Below are positions 22,474 through 31,693 of a stretch of 41,452 bases of DNA, one piece after another. This DNA comes from Alphaproteobacteria bacterium (GTDB lineage Bacteria; Pseudomonadota; Alphaproteobacteria; SMXS01). The notes below the pieces were generated by a model that did no database searches, was not told where the DNA came from, and saw only the letters and a program-made list of their open reading frames with translations. Numbering within the stretch: the first letter of the stretch is position 1; each line of letters opens with the position of its first letter. A program made the position numbers and the translations under genes. The stretch covers positions 1 to 41,452 of the forward strand of contig WGNW01000028.1 in assembly GCA_016124315.1 (NCBI GenBank), written 5' to 3'.

Positions 22474-23325
22474 ATGGAGACGGCCGTCCAGGAAACGCCG
22501 TCGGGCAAGGGTGCCGCGGACGAGAATTTCCCCGTCGGCTCGTTCCTTCTGCCCCGCCGGCTGAGGCCTCACGTGGCCGTGTACTACGCCTTCGCCCGGG
22601 CGATCGACGACATCGCCGACAATCCGGACCTGCCGGCGGACCAGAAGCTGGCGCGGCTCGACGGCTTCGCCGGGGCGCTGCGCGGCGGGCGCGCGGAACC
22701 GGGCTTCGCCAAGGCCCATGCCATGCGCCAAAGCCTGATCGAGACCGGCATCACCGAAAAGCACTGCCTCGACCTGATCTCGGCCTTCAAGCAGGACGCG
22801 GTCAAGAACCGCTACGAAACCTGGGAAGAGCTGCTGGACTATTGCGACCGGTCGGCCGCGCCGGTGGGCCGCTATCTGCTCGACCTGCACGGCGAGGATC
22901 CGGCGGGCTACCGGTACTCCGACGCCCTGTGCAACGCGCTGCAGGTGATAAACCACCTCCAGGACTGCGCCGACGACTACCGCAGCATGAACAGGGTGTA
23001 CCTGCCCCAGGAATGGATCCGGGAAGACGGCGCCCATACGGAGGACCTGGGATTCAACGAGATGACGTCCGGCCTGTCCCGGGTCATGGAACGGGCGGTC
23101 GCCGGCACCTCCGCCCTGCTGCGGCAGGCGCGCCAGCTGCCGCCCGCGCTGAAGAGCACGCGGCTTGCCCTGGAGTCCGCCGTGATCGTGCGCATCGCCG
23201 ACCGGCTGACCCTGCGGCTCTCCCGGGAGGACCCGATCGCCACGCGGGTGGCGCTGGGCAAGCCCGCAGCGCTGTTCTGCGCCGGGCAGGGTATCCTCGA
23301 CGTCTTCCTCCGGCGCAGCCGGTGA
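22474..23325 (+). CDS. hpnC: Squalene synthase HpnC (hydroxysqualene synthase)
   Basis: 283 residues, trans-isoprenyl diphosphate synthase fold. The two Asp-rich motifs are AFARAIDDIADNPD (first) and NHLQDCADDYRSMNRVYLP (second). HpnC converts presqualene diphosphate, made by HpnD, to hydroxysqualene, which HpnE reduces to squalene. The opening ENFPVGSFLLPRRLRPHV and the variant second motif with NRVYLP distinguish it from HpnD. The ATG at 22474 is supported by loss of similarity upstream. Its stop codon overlaps the start of hpnB (TGATG). Confidence 0.93.
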   Translation: METAVQETPSGKGAADENFPVGSFLLPRRLRPHVAVYYAFARAIDDIADNPDLPADQKLARLDGFAGALRGGRAEPGFAKAHAMRQSLIETGITEKHCLDLISAFKQDAVKNRYETWEELLDYCDRSAAPVGRYLLDLHGEDPAGYRYSDALCNALQVINHLQDCADDYRSMNRVYLPQEWIREDGAHTEDLGFNEMTSGLSRVMERAVAGTSALLRQARQLPPALKSTRLALESAVIVRIADRLTLRLSREDPIATRVALGKPAALFCAGQGILDVFLRRSR

Positions 23326-24497
23326 TGCTGGCGGTCGTCGGGGCGATCAGTCTGGCCATCTGGGCCTACCTGCTGCTGGGCCGCCGCCGGTTCTGGCGGG
23401 CCGACCAGAGGCTGCCGCAGGCCGGCGCCGGCGCGCCGTCGGCCTCCGTGCTCGCCGTCGTGCCGGCTCGGGACGAAGCCGCCGTGATCGGCGACAGCGT
23501 CGCCGGACTGCTGGCGCAGGACTATCCGGGCCCGCTGCGCATCGTGGTCGTCGACGACGGCAGCACCGACGGCACCGCCGAACTGGCCCGCATGGCCGCC
23601 GCCGGGCATGACCGGCCGTTGGAGATCGTGTCGGGCCGCCCGCTGCCGGCCGGCTGGAGCGGCAAGCTGTGGGCGCTGCAGACCGGCCTCGAGCACGCCG
23701 ACCGGACGGGGCCGGCGACGGACTTCATCTGGTTCAGCGACGCCGACATCGACCATCACCCGGACGTGCTCCGACGGCTCGCCGCCCTCGCCGAAACCCG
23801 AAGCCTCGCCCTTGTCTCCGTGATGGCCCGGCTGCACTGCGCCGGGGTCTGGGAGCGCCTGCTGGTGCCGGCGTTCGTGTTCTTCTTCCAGATGCTCTAC
23901 CCGTTTCCTGCCGTGAACGATCCCCGGTCGCCCGTTGCGGGCGCGGCCGGCGGCTGCATCCTGCTGCGCCGCGAGGCGCTGGAACGCGCCGGCGGACTGG
24001 CGTCGATGCGAGACGCCCTGATCGACGACTGCGCTCTCGCAGCCAGGGTCAAGGGCGCGGGCGGCAGGCTCTGGCTGGGCTTCGAGCCCGGCGTCAGAAG
24101 CCGCCGCGAGTCGAACGGCCTGCGTGATCTCTGGCTGATGGTCTCGCGCACCGCCTTCACCCAGCTGCGCTATTCCGGCCTTCTTTTGGTCCTGGTGCTC
24201 GCCGGCCTCGCCCTCACCTTCCTGGTCCCGCCGCTGTTGCTGCTGACCTGGCCTCTGCACCGCGACGGACTCGCCACCCTGCTCGGCGCGGCCGGATGGG
24301 CAGCAATGAGCGCGGCCTATGCGCCGACTCTTGCCGAATACGGCCGTCGGCCCGGCGAGGCGCTCGCGCTGCCGGCGACGGCGGCCCTGTACGGCGCCAT
24401 GACCCTGCACTCGGCACTCAACCACTGGCGCGGCGCCACCAGCCGCTGGAAGGGCCGAGAGTATCAAAAAAGTCACACTCGCGGCCGAGTTGGGTGA
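23325..24497 (+). CDS. hpnB: Hopanoid-associated glycosyltransferase HpnB
   Basis: 390 residues. One N-terminal membrane helix (MLAVVGAISLAIWAYLLLG), a GT2 domain with VVPARDEAAVIGDSVAGLL, VVVDDGSTDGTAELAR, DxD-type FSDADIDHHPD and DDCALAARVKGAGG, and C-terminal membrane helices (LLLVLVLAGLALTFLVPPLLLLTW). This is the architecture of HpnB proteins from hopanoid clusters, thought to glycosylate or otherwise modify hopanoid head groups; the exact reaction is not well established. The ATG overlaps the hpnC stop. A 167-bp gap to dxs holds no gene. Confidence 0.88.
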   Translation: MLAVVGAISLAIWAYLLLGRRRFWRADQRLPQAGAGAPSASVLAVVPARDEAAVIGDSVAGLLAQDYPGPLRIVVVDDGSTDGTAELARMAAAGHDRPLEIVSGRPLPAGWSGKLWALQTGLEHADRTGPATDFIWFSDADIDHHPDVLRRLAALAETRSLALVSVMARLHCAGVWERLLVPAFVFFFQMLYPFPAVNDPRSPVAGAAGGCILLRREALERAGGLASMRDALIDDCALAARVKGAGGRLWLGFEPGVRSRRESNGLRDLWLMVSRTAFTQLRYSGLLLVLVLAGLALTFLVPPLLLLTWPLHRDGLATLLGAAGWAAMSAAYAPTLAEYGRRPGEALALPATAALYGAMTLHSALNHWRGATSRWKGREYQKSHTRGRVG

Positions 24498-24664
24498 TTC
24501 GACCGTAACTTGACGGCAACATGTTGGAGGAAGGGGCCCGCTGCACTACCATCAGACTATGTACCAGGGAAAGCTGCGGCCCGAACTGCACAGTACTATG
24601 CAAAACGGCCGGACCAGTGTAACGGTCCCCGCCCACGGCCCTTGACCAAGAATAACCGGGACCC

Positions 24665-26584
24665 ATGGTTTCAAAGACACCGCTGCTCGATACCATTCAC
24701 GACCCGAAGGCCCTGAGGTCGCTCGCCCGCGAGCAGCTTCCCGACCTTGCCGGCGAGTTGCGCGCCGAGATCATCGACGCAGCCTCGCAGACCGGCGGCC
24801 ATTTCGGCGCAGGGCTCGGCGTCATCGAACTGACCGTGGCGCTGCACTACGTGTTCGACACCCCGTCCGACAGGCTGATCTGGGACGTGAGCCATCAGGC
24901 CTATCCCCACAAGGTGCTGACCGGCCGCCGCGACCGCATCCGCACCATCCGCCAGGGCGGCGGCCTCTACGGCTTCACCAAGCGCACCGAAAGCGAGTTC
25001 GACCCGTTCGGCGCCGCGCACAGTTCCACTTCCATTTCGGCGGCGCTCGGCATGGCCGTCGCCCGCGACATGCAGGGCCGGCGCAACAACGTCATCGCCG
25101 TCATCGGCGACGGCGCACTGAGCGCCGGCATGGCCTATGAGGCGCTCAACAACGCCGGATCGCTGAACTCGCGCCTGCTGGTGATCCTCAACGACAACGC
25201 CATGTCCATCGCGCCGGCGGTCGGCGCCCTAAGCCACTACCTCGCCCGGCTGGCGCAGGAGCGGCCGCCGCTTGCGCCAGACGAGATCGCCGCAAGGCTC
25301 GACGCTGCCTTCCCCGCCGACTTCGCGACCGCACAGGACCGCGCCCGGGCCTATGCCGCCTCGGCCCTCAGCCGCGACACGTTCTTCGAGGACCTGGGCT
25401 TCACCTATCTGGGGCCGGTCGACGGCCATGACGTGGACGGCCTCGTATCGTGCCTGGAGGCTCTCCGCGACAGCGACCGGCAGGGCCCGGTCCTGTTCCA
25501 CGTGCTGACCGAAAAGGGCAAGGGCCATCCGTTCGCCGAGCCCCACCCGGAGAAGTACCACGCGGTGGGCAAGTTCGACCCGGAAACCGGCGTTCAGGCG
25601 AAGTCCGCCCCCGCCGCCCCTTCCTATACGAAGGTGTTCGCCCAAGGCCTCATCGAGGAGGCCGAGGACGACCCGTCGATCGTCGCCGTCACCGCGGCCA
25701 TGCCGTCCGGCACGGGTCTCGACGTGTTCGGCCGACGCTTCCCCGAGCGAACCTTCGACGTGGGCATCGCCGAACAGCACGCGGTGACCTTTGCTGCCGG
25801 GCTGGCCGCCGACGGCGTGAAGCCGGTGGTCGCCATCTATTCCACCTTCCTGCAGCGGGCCTACGACCAGGTGGTGCACGACGTGGCGATCCAGCGCCTG
25901 CCAGTACGCTTCGCCATGGACCGGGCCGGCCTGGTCGGCGCCGACGGCGCCACCCACGCCGGCAGCTACGACCTCGCCTACCTGTGCTGCCTGCCCGACT
26001 TCGTGGTGATGGCGCCATCGGACGAAGCCGAACTGAAGCACATGCTGGTAACCGCGCTCGCCATTGACGACCGCCCGTCGGCGCTGCGCTACCCGCGCGG
26101 CGAAGGCGTCGGCGTTGCACTGCCGGAGCGCAGCGCGGCGCTGCCCATCGGCAGGGGGCGCATCCTGCGCGAGGGCGGCCGCATCGCCCTGCTGTCGCTC
26201 GGCACCCGTCTCCAGTCGTGCCTGGCGGCAGCCGAGGAACTCGCCCATTACGGGCTTCCGACCACCGTCGCCGACGCCCGCTTCGCAAAGCCGCTGGACG
26301 CGGCGCTGATCCGCCGGCTGGCGCTCGACCACGAGGTGCTGGTCACGGTCGAGGAAGGCGCCGTCGGCGGCTTCGGAGCCCACGTCCTCTCCCATATGGC
26401 GCGGGAGGGTCTGCTCGACACCGGGGTGAAGGTGCGCACCGTCACGCTGCCCGACTTTTTCGTCGGCCACGGCAGCCCGGAGCAACAATATGCGGAAGCG
26501 CGCTTGACGCCGGGCGACATCGTCACGACAGTGCTTGCCGCGCTGGGCCAACCGCAACTCCTGCGGGAGGTCGGCGCGAGCTGA
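24665..26584 (+). CDS. dxs: 1-deoxy-D-xylulose-5-phosphate synthase
   Basis: 639 residues, full length. Condenses pyruvate and glyceraldehyde 3-phosphate as the first, flux-controlling step of the MEP isoprenoid pathway. Seen: catalytic His46 in [21 protein letters not shown], ThDP motif [18 protein letters not shown] followed by [27 protein letters not shown], and the catalytic Glu in [15 protein letters not shown] of the pyrimidine domain. Embedding of dxs between hpnB and hpnD supplies C5 units for squalene. Its stop is 20 nt before hpnD. A second housekeeping dxs may exist elsewhere. Confidence 0.96.
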   Translation: MVSKTPLLDTIHDPKALRSLAREQLPDLAGELRAEIIDAASQTGGHFGAGLGVIELTVALHYVFDTPSDRLIWDVSHQAYPHKVLTGRRDRIRTIRQGGGLYGFTKRTESEFDPFGAAHSSTSISAALGMAVARDMQGRRNNVIAVIGDGALSAGMAYEALNNAGSLNSRLLVILNDNAMSIAPAVGALSHYLARLAQERPPLAPDEIAARLDAAFPADFATAQDRARAYAASALSRDTFFEDLGFTYLGPVDGHDVDGLVSCLEALRDSDRQGPVLFHVLTEKGKGHPFAEPHPEKYHAVGKFDPETGVQAKSAPAAPSYTKVFAQGLIEEAEDDPSIVAVTAAMPSGTGLDVFGRRFPERTFDVGIAEQHAVTFAAGLAADGVKPVVAIYSTFLQRAYDQVVHDVAIQRLPVRFAMDRAGLVGADGATHAGSYDLAYLCCLPDFVVMAPSDEAELKHMLVTALAIDDRPSALRYPRGEGVGVALPERSAALPIGRGRILREGGRIALLSLGTRLQSCLAAAEELAHYGLPTTVADARFAKPLDAALIRRLALDHEVLVTVEEGAVGGFGAHVLSHMAREGLLDTGVKVRTVTLPDFFVGHGSPEQQYAEARLTPGDIVTTVLAALGQPQLLREVGAS

Positions 26585-26604
26585 CTTCATCGCGAGGGTT
26601 CGAC

Positions 26605-27486
26605 GTGGCGCTGGCCCAATCAATCGCTCACCCACGATCGCCGCTGCCGTCCGACCTGGCCAAGGTCCGGCGGACGGTGATGGCGGCCGGCTCGTCGTTC
26701 TACTGGGCGATGCGGTTCCTGCCGCCGGAAAAGCGCGACGCCATCTTCGCGGTCTATGCGTTCGCCCGCGAGGTCGACGACATCGCCGACGGCGACGGCC
26801 CGGACGCCGAAAAGCGCATGGCGCTGGAGGAATGGCGGCGCGAGATCGACTTTCTCTACACGGGCGAACCGCGCAACGCCATCACCCGGGTCCTCGCGCC
26901 GGCAGTGGACAGCTACGGACTGGAGAAGAAGGATTTCTACGCGCTCATCGACGGCATGGAAATGGACGGCCTCGGGCCGATCCGCGCGCCTGCCCTCGCC
27001 GACCTGCTGCTCTACTGCGACCGGGTGGCCTGCGCGGTGGGAAGGCTGTGCGTGCGTATCTTCGGCGAACCGGGCGAAGCCGGCCAGCGCACCGCCGACC
27101 ATCTCGGCCTTGCGCTGCAGCTCACCAACATTCTCCGCGACGTGGAGGAGGACGCCGCCATGGGACGTCTCTACCTGCCGCGCGAACTGCTGCGGGATGC
27201 GGGCATCGAGAGCACCGATCCCGCCGCCGTCCTGGCCGACGCCCGGCTGCGGCCGGTCTGCCGCGCTCTCGCCGAACGGGCCGAGGCCGAATTCGTGCGG
27301 GCCGAAGCGGCGATCGCCGAGTGCCCGCGCCGGACGATGCGTCCGGCGATCATCATGATGATGGTCTACCGCAAGACCCTCGACCGGCTGCGCGAGGAAG
27401 ACTGGGCCACCCTGCCCAACCCCAACCGCCAAGGGGTGTCCAAGCTGGAGAAGCTTTGGATCGCCCTGCGCTACGGCGTGTTCTGA
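26605..27486 (+). CDS. hpnD: Presqualene diphosphate synthase HpnD
   Basis: 293 residues. Joins two farnesyl diphosphates to presqualene diphosphate. First Asp-rich motif AFAREVDDIADGDGPD, second LTNILRDVEEDAAMGRLYLP, plus SFYWAMRFLPPEKRDAIFAVYA near the N-terminus: classic HpnD. Starts with GTG at 26605 with GAGGG 6-10 nt upstream; the frame runs open through dxs in another register, so the upstream part is not coding here. It is followed after 3 nt by hpnE. Confidence 0.95.
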   Translation: MALAQSIAHPRSPLPSDLAKVRRTVMAAGSSFYWAMRFLPPEKRDAIFAVYAFAREVDDIADGDGPDAEKRMALEEWRREIDFLYTGEPRNAITRVLAPAVDSYGLEKKDFYALIDGMEMDGLGPIRAPALADLLLYCDRVACAVGRLCVRIFGEPGEAGQRTADHLGLALQLTNILRDVEEDAAMGRLYLPRELLRDAGIESTDPAAVLADARLRPVCRALAERAEAEFVRAEAAIAECPRRTMRPAIIMMMVYRKTLDRLREEDWATLPNPNRQGVSKLEKLWIALRYGVF

Positions 27487-27489
27487 CCC

Positions 27490-28758
27490 ATGGCTCGCAC
27501 CTACGTTGTCGGCGCCGGCCTCGCGGGCCTGAGCGCAGCGCTTGAACTGTCCCGCGACGGCCATGCGGTCACCGTGATCGAGGCCACGCGGCGGGCGGGC
27601 GGGCGCTGCCGCTCGTACCACGACGAGACTCTGGGCTGCGTCATCGACAACGGCAACCACCTGGTGATGAGCGGCAACCGCGCCACCATGGCCTACCTGG
27701 ACGAGATCGGAGCGAGGAACCGGCTGGCCGGCCCCCCGCAGACCGCCTATTCGTTCGTCGACGTGGCGCGCGGCGGCCGACGCTGGACCGTCCGCCCCAA
27801 CGCCGGCTGGCTGCCGTGGTGGATCTTCGTGCGCGGGCGCGGGGTGCCCGATGCGTCGCCCAAGTCATATCTGAGCGTCCTGAGCCTGCTGCGGGCCGGC
27901 ACAGGCCAGGCGGTCGCCGAGGTGCTCGACCCCGACGACCCGCTGTTCCGCGGCCTCTGGGAACCGCTCACCGTCGCCGCCCTCAACGCGCGTCCCGAGG
28001 CCGCCTCCGCGGGCCTCATGAAGCCGGTGCTGCTGGAAACCTTCGCCCGAGGCGCCAAGGCCTGTCGGCCGCTGATCGCCGCCAGCAGCCTTGCGGACAC
28101 CTTCATCGACCCGGCCGTCGCCACCCTCGAAGCGCGGGGCGCCGATATCCGCTTCGGCCTACGCGTGAACGCCGTCCAGCGGCAGGCCGGCCGCGTGAGC
28201 GGACTCGCGGCAGGCGAGGAATCCATTGCCTTCGACGAGGATGACTTCATCGTGCTTGCCGTACCCCCGTGGGACGCCTCCGGCCTGCTGCCGGGCCTGA
28301 CCACGCCTCCGGCGGGCGAACCCATCGTCAACGTGCACTACCGGCTGCCGCGCCTGCTGCGGCAGGGCGGCGTCGATCTCGTCGGAATCGTCGGCGGAAC
28401 CGCGCAGTGGGTCTTCGTCCGCAGCGACGTGATCTCGATCACCATCAGCGCCGCCCGCGACGAGTCCCAGCTGGAGGCCGAAGACATCGCCGCCCGGTGC
28501 TGGCGCGACGTACAGGTGGCGCTCGGTCTCGACGACCCGCTGCCGCGGTTCCGCGTCATCAAGGAAAAGCGCGCCACTCCGGCGCAGACACCGGACACGG
28601 CCGCGCACCGGCCGGATGCCGAGACGGTGATCGCCAACCTTTTCCTTGCGGGCGACTGGACGGACACCGGGCTCCCTGCCACCATCGAAGGAGCGATCCG
28701 CTCCGGCACGCGGGCCGCCGCTCTCGTGTCCAAGGCAATCAGGGGACCCGTAAAATGA
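27490..28758 (+). CDS. hpnE: Hydroxysqualene reductase/dehydroxylase HpnE
   Basis: 422 residues, FAD amine-oxidase/phytoene-desaturase fold. N-terminal dinucleotide motif YVVGAGLAGLSAALELSRDG followed by VIEATRRAGGRC, and C-terminal FAD-contact segment LFLAGDWTDTGLPATIEGAIRSG. HpnE removes the hydroxyl of hydroxysqualene to give squalene. Located 3 nt after hpnD; its stop TGA overlaps the start ATG of hpnG (ATGA), where a squalene-hopene cyclase gene (shc/hpnF) is commonly found in other hopanoid operons. Confidence 0.94.
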   Translation: MARTYVVGAGLAGLSAALELSRDGHAVTVIEATRRAGGRCRSYHDETLGCVIDNGNHLVMSGNRATMAYLDEIGARNRLAGPPQTAYSFVDVARGGRRWTVRPNAGWLPWWIFVRGRGVPDASPKSYLSVLSLLRAGTGQAVAEVLDPDDPLFRGLWEPLTVAALNARPEAASAGLMKPVLLETFARGAKACRPLIAASSLADTFIDPAVATLEARGADIRFGLRVNAVQRQAGRVSGLAAGEESIAFDEDDFIVLAVPPWDASGLLPGLTTPPAGEPIVNVHYRLPRLLRQGGVDLVGIVGGTAQWVFVRSDVISITISAARDESQLEAEDIAARCWRDVQVALGLDDPLPRFRVIKEKRATPAQTPDTAAHRPDAETVIANLFLAGDWTDTGLPATIEGAIRSGTRAAALVSKAIRGPVK

Positions 28759-29453
28759 AACGCCTGGGCATCGTCACCGGGATGCAGTTCGAGGCGGATA
28801 TCCTCGCGCACGAAATCGCGCAGGCCTCCGAGCCCGCCGCGATCACCGTGGCCTGCGCCGGCCCCAGCTACCGTTCGGCGCGGCGCACCGCCGACCGGCT
28901 GCTCGACGAAGGATGTGAGGCGCTGCTGAGCTTCGGAGTCGCGGGCGCGCTGCTGGAAGGCCTCAAGCCCGGCACGCTGCTCCTTGCCGGCAATGTCAGC
29001 CACTGGGGCGAGACGATCGACGTGGACAGGGGCTGGATGGCGCGCCTACGCCTCGGGTTGGGGCAACAGAAGTTCCCGGTCGAGGCCGGCAACCTCGCCC
29101 ACAGCGATCCGCCGGCGGCGACACCCTCGGACAAGCGGTCGCTGCACATCCAGAGCCAGGCGTTCGGCGTCGACATGGAAAGCTTCGCGGTGGCGGAGGC
29201 GGCACAGGCCAGGAGCGTGCCGTTCCTCACCCTGCGGGTGATCGCCGACACATCGAACCTGATGCTGCCACTCGCGGCATTGCAGGCCATGAACCCGGAC
29301 GGCACCGTCTCGCGGAGCCGCGCACTGGCGACCCTCGCCATACGGCCCTGGGAAGTGGGCGACCTCGTAAAGCTGGCGCGGCAGACCGCGAAGGCGACCC
29401 AGACGCTACGCCACCTTGCTGCTCTTGGGGTCCCGCGGCTTTTCTTCCTGTAG
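28755..29453 (+). CDS. hpnG: Adenosylhopane nucleoside phosphorylase HpnG
   Basis: 232 residues of the purine-nucleoside phosphorylase family. MKRLGIVTGMQFEADIL start, SFGVAGALLEGLKPG (phosphate/nucleoside loop) and FGVDMESFAVAEAA (ribose-binding Met-Glu). HpnG releases adenine from adenosylhopane, leading to ribosylhopane and bacteriohopanetetrol. Translation is coupled to hpnE by the ATGA overlap. The last 48 nt overlap the 3' end of the convergent hpnH gene, so both C-termini are encoded on opposite strands of the same DNA. Confidence 0.92.
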   Translation: MKRLGIVTGMQFEADILAHEIAQASEPAAITVACAGPSYRSARRTADRLLDEGCEALLSFGVAGALLEGLKPGTLLLAGNVSHWGETIDVDRGWMARLRLGLGQQKFPVEAGNLAHSDPPAATPSDKRSLHIQSQAFGVDMESFAVAEAAQARSVPFLTLRVIADTSNLMLPLAALQAMNPDGTVSRSRALATLAIRPWEVGDLVKLARQTAKATQTLRHLAALGVPRLFFL

Positions 29454-30557
29454 CTCGCTGAGGAAGCCGTCGACCTGCTTCTCGAAGACGTAGGTCGCCG
29501 GCCGCTGGGCGTGCAGCGGAATGTCCTCGACCATAGGCTTTTCGGTCTCGATGCCGCGGGCGAACACCTTGAGGGCCTTGAGCGGCCGCGCCACCGTGTC
29601 GGTCACCGCCGTCGGCTCGTAGCCGCAATGGACCATGCAGTTGGCGCACTTCTCGTACTTGCCCGTGCCGTAGCTGTCCCAGTCGGTGCCGTCCATCAGT
29701 TCCCTGAAGCTGGAGGCGTAGCCCTCGCCGAGCAGGTAGCACGGCTTCTGCCAGCCGAAGACGTTGCGCGCCGGGCTGCCCCAGGGCGTGCACTCGTATT
29801 GCTGGTTGCCGGCGAGGAAGTCGAGATAGAGGCTCGACTGGTTGAACACCCACTTGCTGCCCTTGGCCTTGCCGCGCCGGAACACGTCGCGGAACAGCTC
29901 CTTGGTGCCGCGGCGGGAGAGGAAGTGGTCCTGCACCGGCGCGCGCTCGTAGGCATAGCCGGGCGACACCGTGATGCCCTCGACGCCGAGCCCGCCGACG
30001 AAGTCGAAGAACGCCGCCACCCGCTCGGGCTCGGCGTTGTTGAACAGGGTGCAGTTGACGGTGACGCGGAAACCGCGCTTAACCGCCTCGCGGATCGCCT
30101 CCACCGCGCGGTCGAAAACCCCGTCCTGCGACACCGACTTGTCGTGCTCCTCCTTCAGGCCGTCGAGGTGGACCGAGAAGGTCAGATAGGGCGACGGCTT
30201 GAACAGATGCATCTTCTTCTTGAGCAGCAGCGCGTTGGTGCACAGATAGACGAACCGCTTGCGGGCGATGATGCCCTCGACGATCTGGTCGATCTCCTTG
30301 TGCAGCAGCGGCTCGCCGCCGGGAATGGAGACCATCGGCGCGCCGCACTCGTCCACCGCCTCCAGGCACTCGGCCACGGACAGGCGGCGATCGAGGATCC
30401 GCTCCGGGTAGTCGATCTTGCCGCAGCCCGAGCACGCCAGGTTGCAGCGGAACAGCGGCTCCAGCATCAGCACCAGCGGGTAGCGCCGGTTGCCCTTGAG
30501 CTTCTGCTTCATGATGTAGCTGGCGACGCGCACCTGCTGGATCAGCGGAACAGCCAC
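29406..30557 (-). CDS. hpnH: Adenosyl-hopene transferase HpnH (radical SAM)
   Basis: 383 residues. Radical-SAM cysteines Cys38, Cys42 and Cys45 in RCNLACSGCGKIDYP bind the 4Fe-4S cluster; GGEPLLHKEI is the SAM-binding GGE motif. Further cysteines in the C-terminal third (ECTPWG, PCYLLGEGY, KCANCMVHCGYEPTA) are typical of the SPASM-like tail of HpnH. The enzyme joins the 5'-deoxyadenosyl radical to diploptene, giving adenosylhopane, the substrate of HpnG. It lies 36 nt downstream of ispH on the minus strand and is probably co-transcribed with it. The N-terminus MAVPLIQQVRVASYIMKQKL is as in characterised HpnH proteins. Confidence 0.95.
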   Translation of the reverse strand: MAVPLIQQVRVASYIMKQKLKGNRRYPLVLMLEPLFRCNLACSGCGKIDYPERILDRRLSVAECLEAVDECGAPMVSIPGGEPLLHKEIDQIVEGIIARKRFVYLCTNALLLKKKMHLFKPSPYLTFSVHLDGLKEEHDKSVSQDGVFDRAVEAIREAVKRGFRVTVNCTLFNNAEPERVAAFFDFVGGLGVEGITVSPGYAYERAPVQDHFLSRRGTKELFRDVFRRGKAKGSKWVFNQSSLYLDFLAGNQQYECTPWGSPARNVFGWQKPCYLLGEGYASSFRELMDGTDWDSYGTGKYEKCANCMVHCGYEPTAVTDTVARPLKALKVFARGIETEKPMVEDIPLHAQRPATYVFEKQVDGFLSELQEEKPRDPKSSKVA

Positions 30558-30593
30558 GGTCCTATCCTTTCAAAGCAGCGGAACGGCCTGCCC

Positions 30594-31535
30594 TCAGGCG
30601 GCCGGCCGCTGGACGTTACGCACTTGCGACGGCAGTTTGAACTGCACGTTTTCCACCAGGCCGTCGAGCATCTCCACGCCTTCCGCGCCGAGCTCGCGCA
30701 GCCGGTCGATCAGTTCGTTGACCAGCGCCTCGGGCGCCGACGCGCCGGCAGTCACGCCGACCATCCTCGTGCCCTCGAGCCATGCCGGATCGAGGCAGGT
30801 CGCGTCGTCGATCAGGTAGCTCGGAACGTTCATCTCGGCGCCGATCTCGCGCAGCCGGTTGGAATTGGAGCTGTTCTGGGCGCCGATCACCAGCAGCACG
30901 TCGCATCGCCGCGCCAGGTGCCGCACCGCCTCCTGGCGGTTCTGGGTAGCGTAGCAGATGTCGCGCACGTCCGGTCCCTTGATGGACGGGAAGCGGCGGT
31001 TGAGCGCGGCAATGATGTCGCGGGTATCGTCCACCGACAGGGTGGTCTGGGTCACGTAGGCCAGCCGGTCGGGATCGCCGACCTCGAGGCGCTCCACGTC
31101 GGCGACCGAGCCCACCAGATGGGTGGGGCCGTCGATCTGGCCCAGCGTACCGATGACCTCGGCGTGCCCCTGGTGGCCGATCAGCACGATCTCATGCTTG
31201 TTGCGGGCATAGCGCTGGCCTTCCATGTGGACCTTGGCCACCAGCGGACAGGTGGCGTCGATCACTTCCAGACCTCGATCCCCGGCGTCCCTCTCCACCA
31301 GCTTGGCGACGCCATGGGCCGAGAAGATGGTGATGGCGCCGGCAGGCACCTCGTCCAGCTCGTCGACGAACACCGCACCTTGGGCGCGCAGTTCCTCGAC
31401 CACGCGCTTGTTGTGCACGATCTCGTGGCGGACATAGACCGGCGGCCCGTACTTGATGAGGGCCCGCACGACGATGTCGATGGCACGCTCCACCCCTGCG
31501 CAGAAGCCGCGGGGTTGCGCCAGCAGGATTTTCAT
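30594..31535 (-). CDS. ispH: 4-hydroxy-3-methylbut-2-enyl diphosphate reductase
   Basis: 313 residues. Last enzyme of the MEP pathway, making IPP and DMAPP with an iron-sulfur cluster held by Cys12 ([10 protein letters not shown]), Cys96 (DATCPLV) and Cys194 ([10 protein letters not shown]). Conserved His41 ([11 protein letters not shown]), His74 (SAHGV) and [14 protein letters not shown] with Glu126 complete the active site. The ATG at 31535 gives the normal [14 protein letters not shown] start; the same frame is open far upstream only by antisense chance. Leads the ispH-hpnH pair. Confidence 0.96.
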   Translation of the reverse strand: MKILLAQPRGFCAGVERAIDIVVRALIKYGPPVYVRHEIVHNKRVVEELRAQGAVFVDELDEVPAGAITIFSAHGVAKLVERDAGDRGLEVIDATCPLVAKVHMEGQRYARNKHEIVLIGHQGHAEVIGTLGQIDGPTHLVGSVADVERLEVGDPDRLAYVTQTTLSVDDTRDIIAALNRRFPSIKGPDVRDICYATQNRQEAVRHLARRCDVLLVIGAQNSSNSNRLREIGAEMNVPSYLIDDATCLDPAWLEGTRMVGVTAGASAPEALVNELIDRLRELGAEGVEMLDGLVENVQFKLPSQVRNVQRPAA

Positions 31536-31609
31536 TCGCCCAACTCTCCCGGGACGTTTCCGGATTTGCCTGCCGCCTTCCGACGGTTCAGGTCGCTTCG
31601 CACGCTTGT

Positions 31610-31638
31610 ATAGTAGTTTTCGGGTCGCTGCGCTGCAA
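31610..31638 (-). promoter_or_regulatory. Putative sigma-70 promoter of ispH-hpnH
   Basis: On the minus strand TTGCAG (31638-31633), a 17-nt spacer and TACTAT (31615-31610) lie about 75 nt before the ispH start. Four matches to each consensus hexamer, ideal spacing and an AT-rich -10 region in an otherwise GC-rich gap. Confidence 0.45.
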
Positions 31639-31693
31639 CCAATACGCAGGAATCGCCCGCGCCGCGTGCATGGAATCCGCCCCGGCGAACGAC

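Noticed and set aside
24510-24538. TTGACG as -35 element of a dxs promoter
   Set aside because: No acceptable -10 hexamer lies 16-18 nt downstream; the sequence there is GGGGCC.
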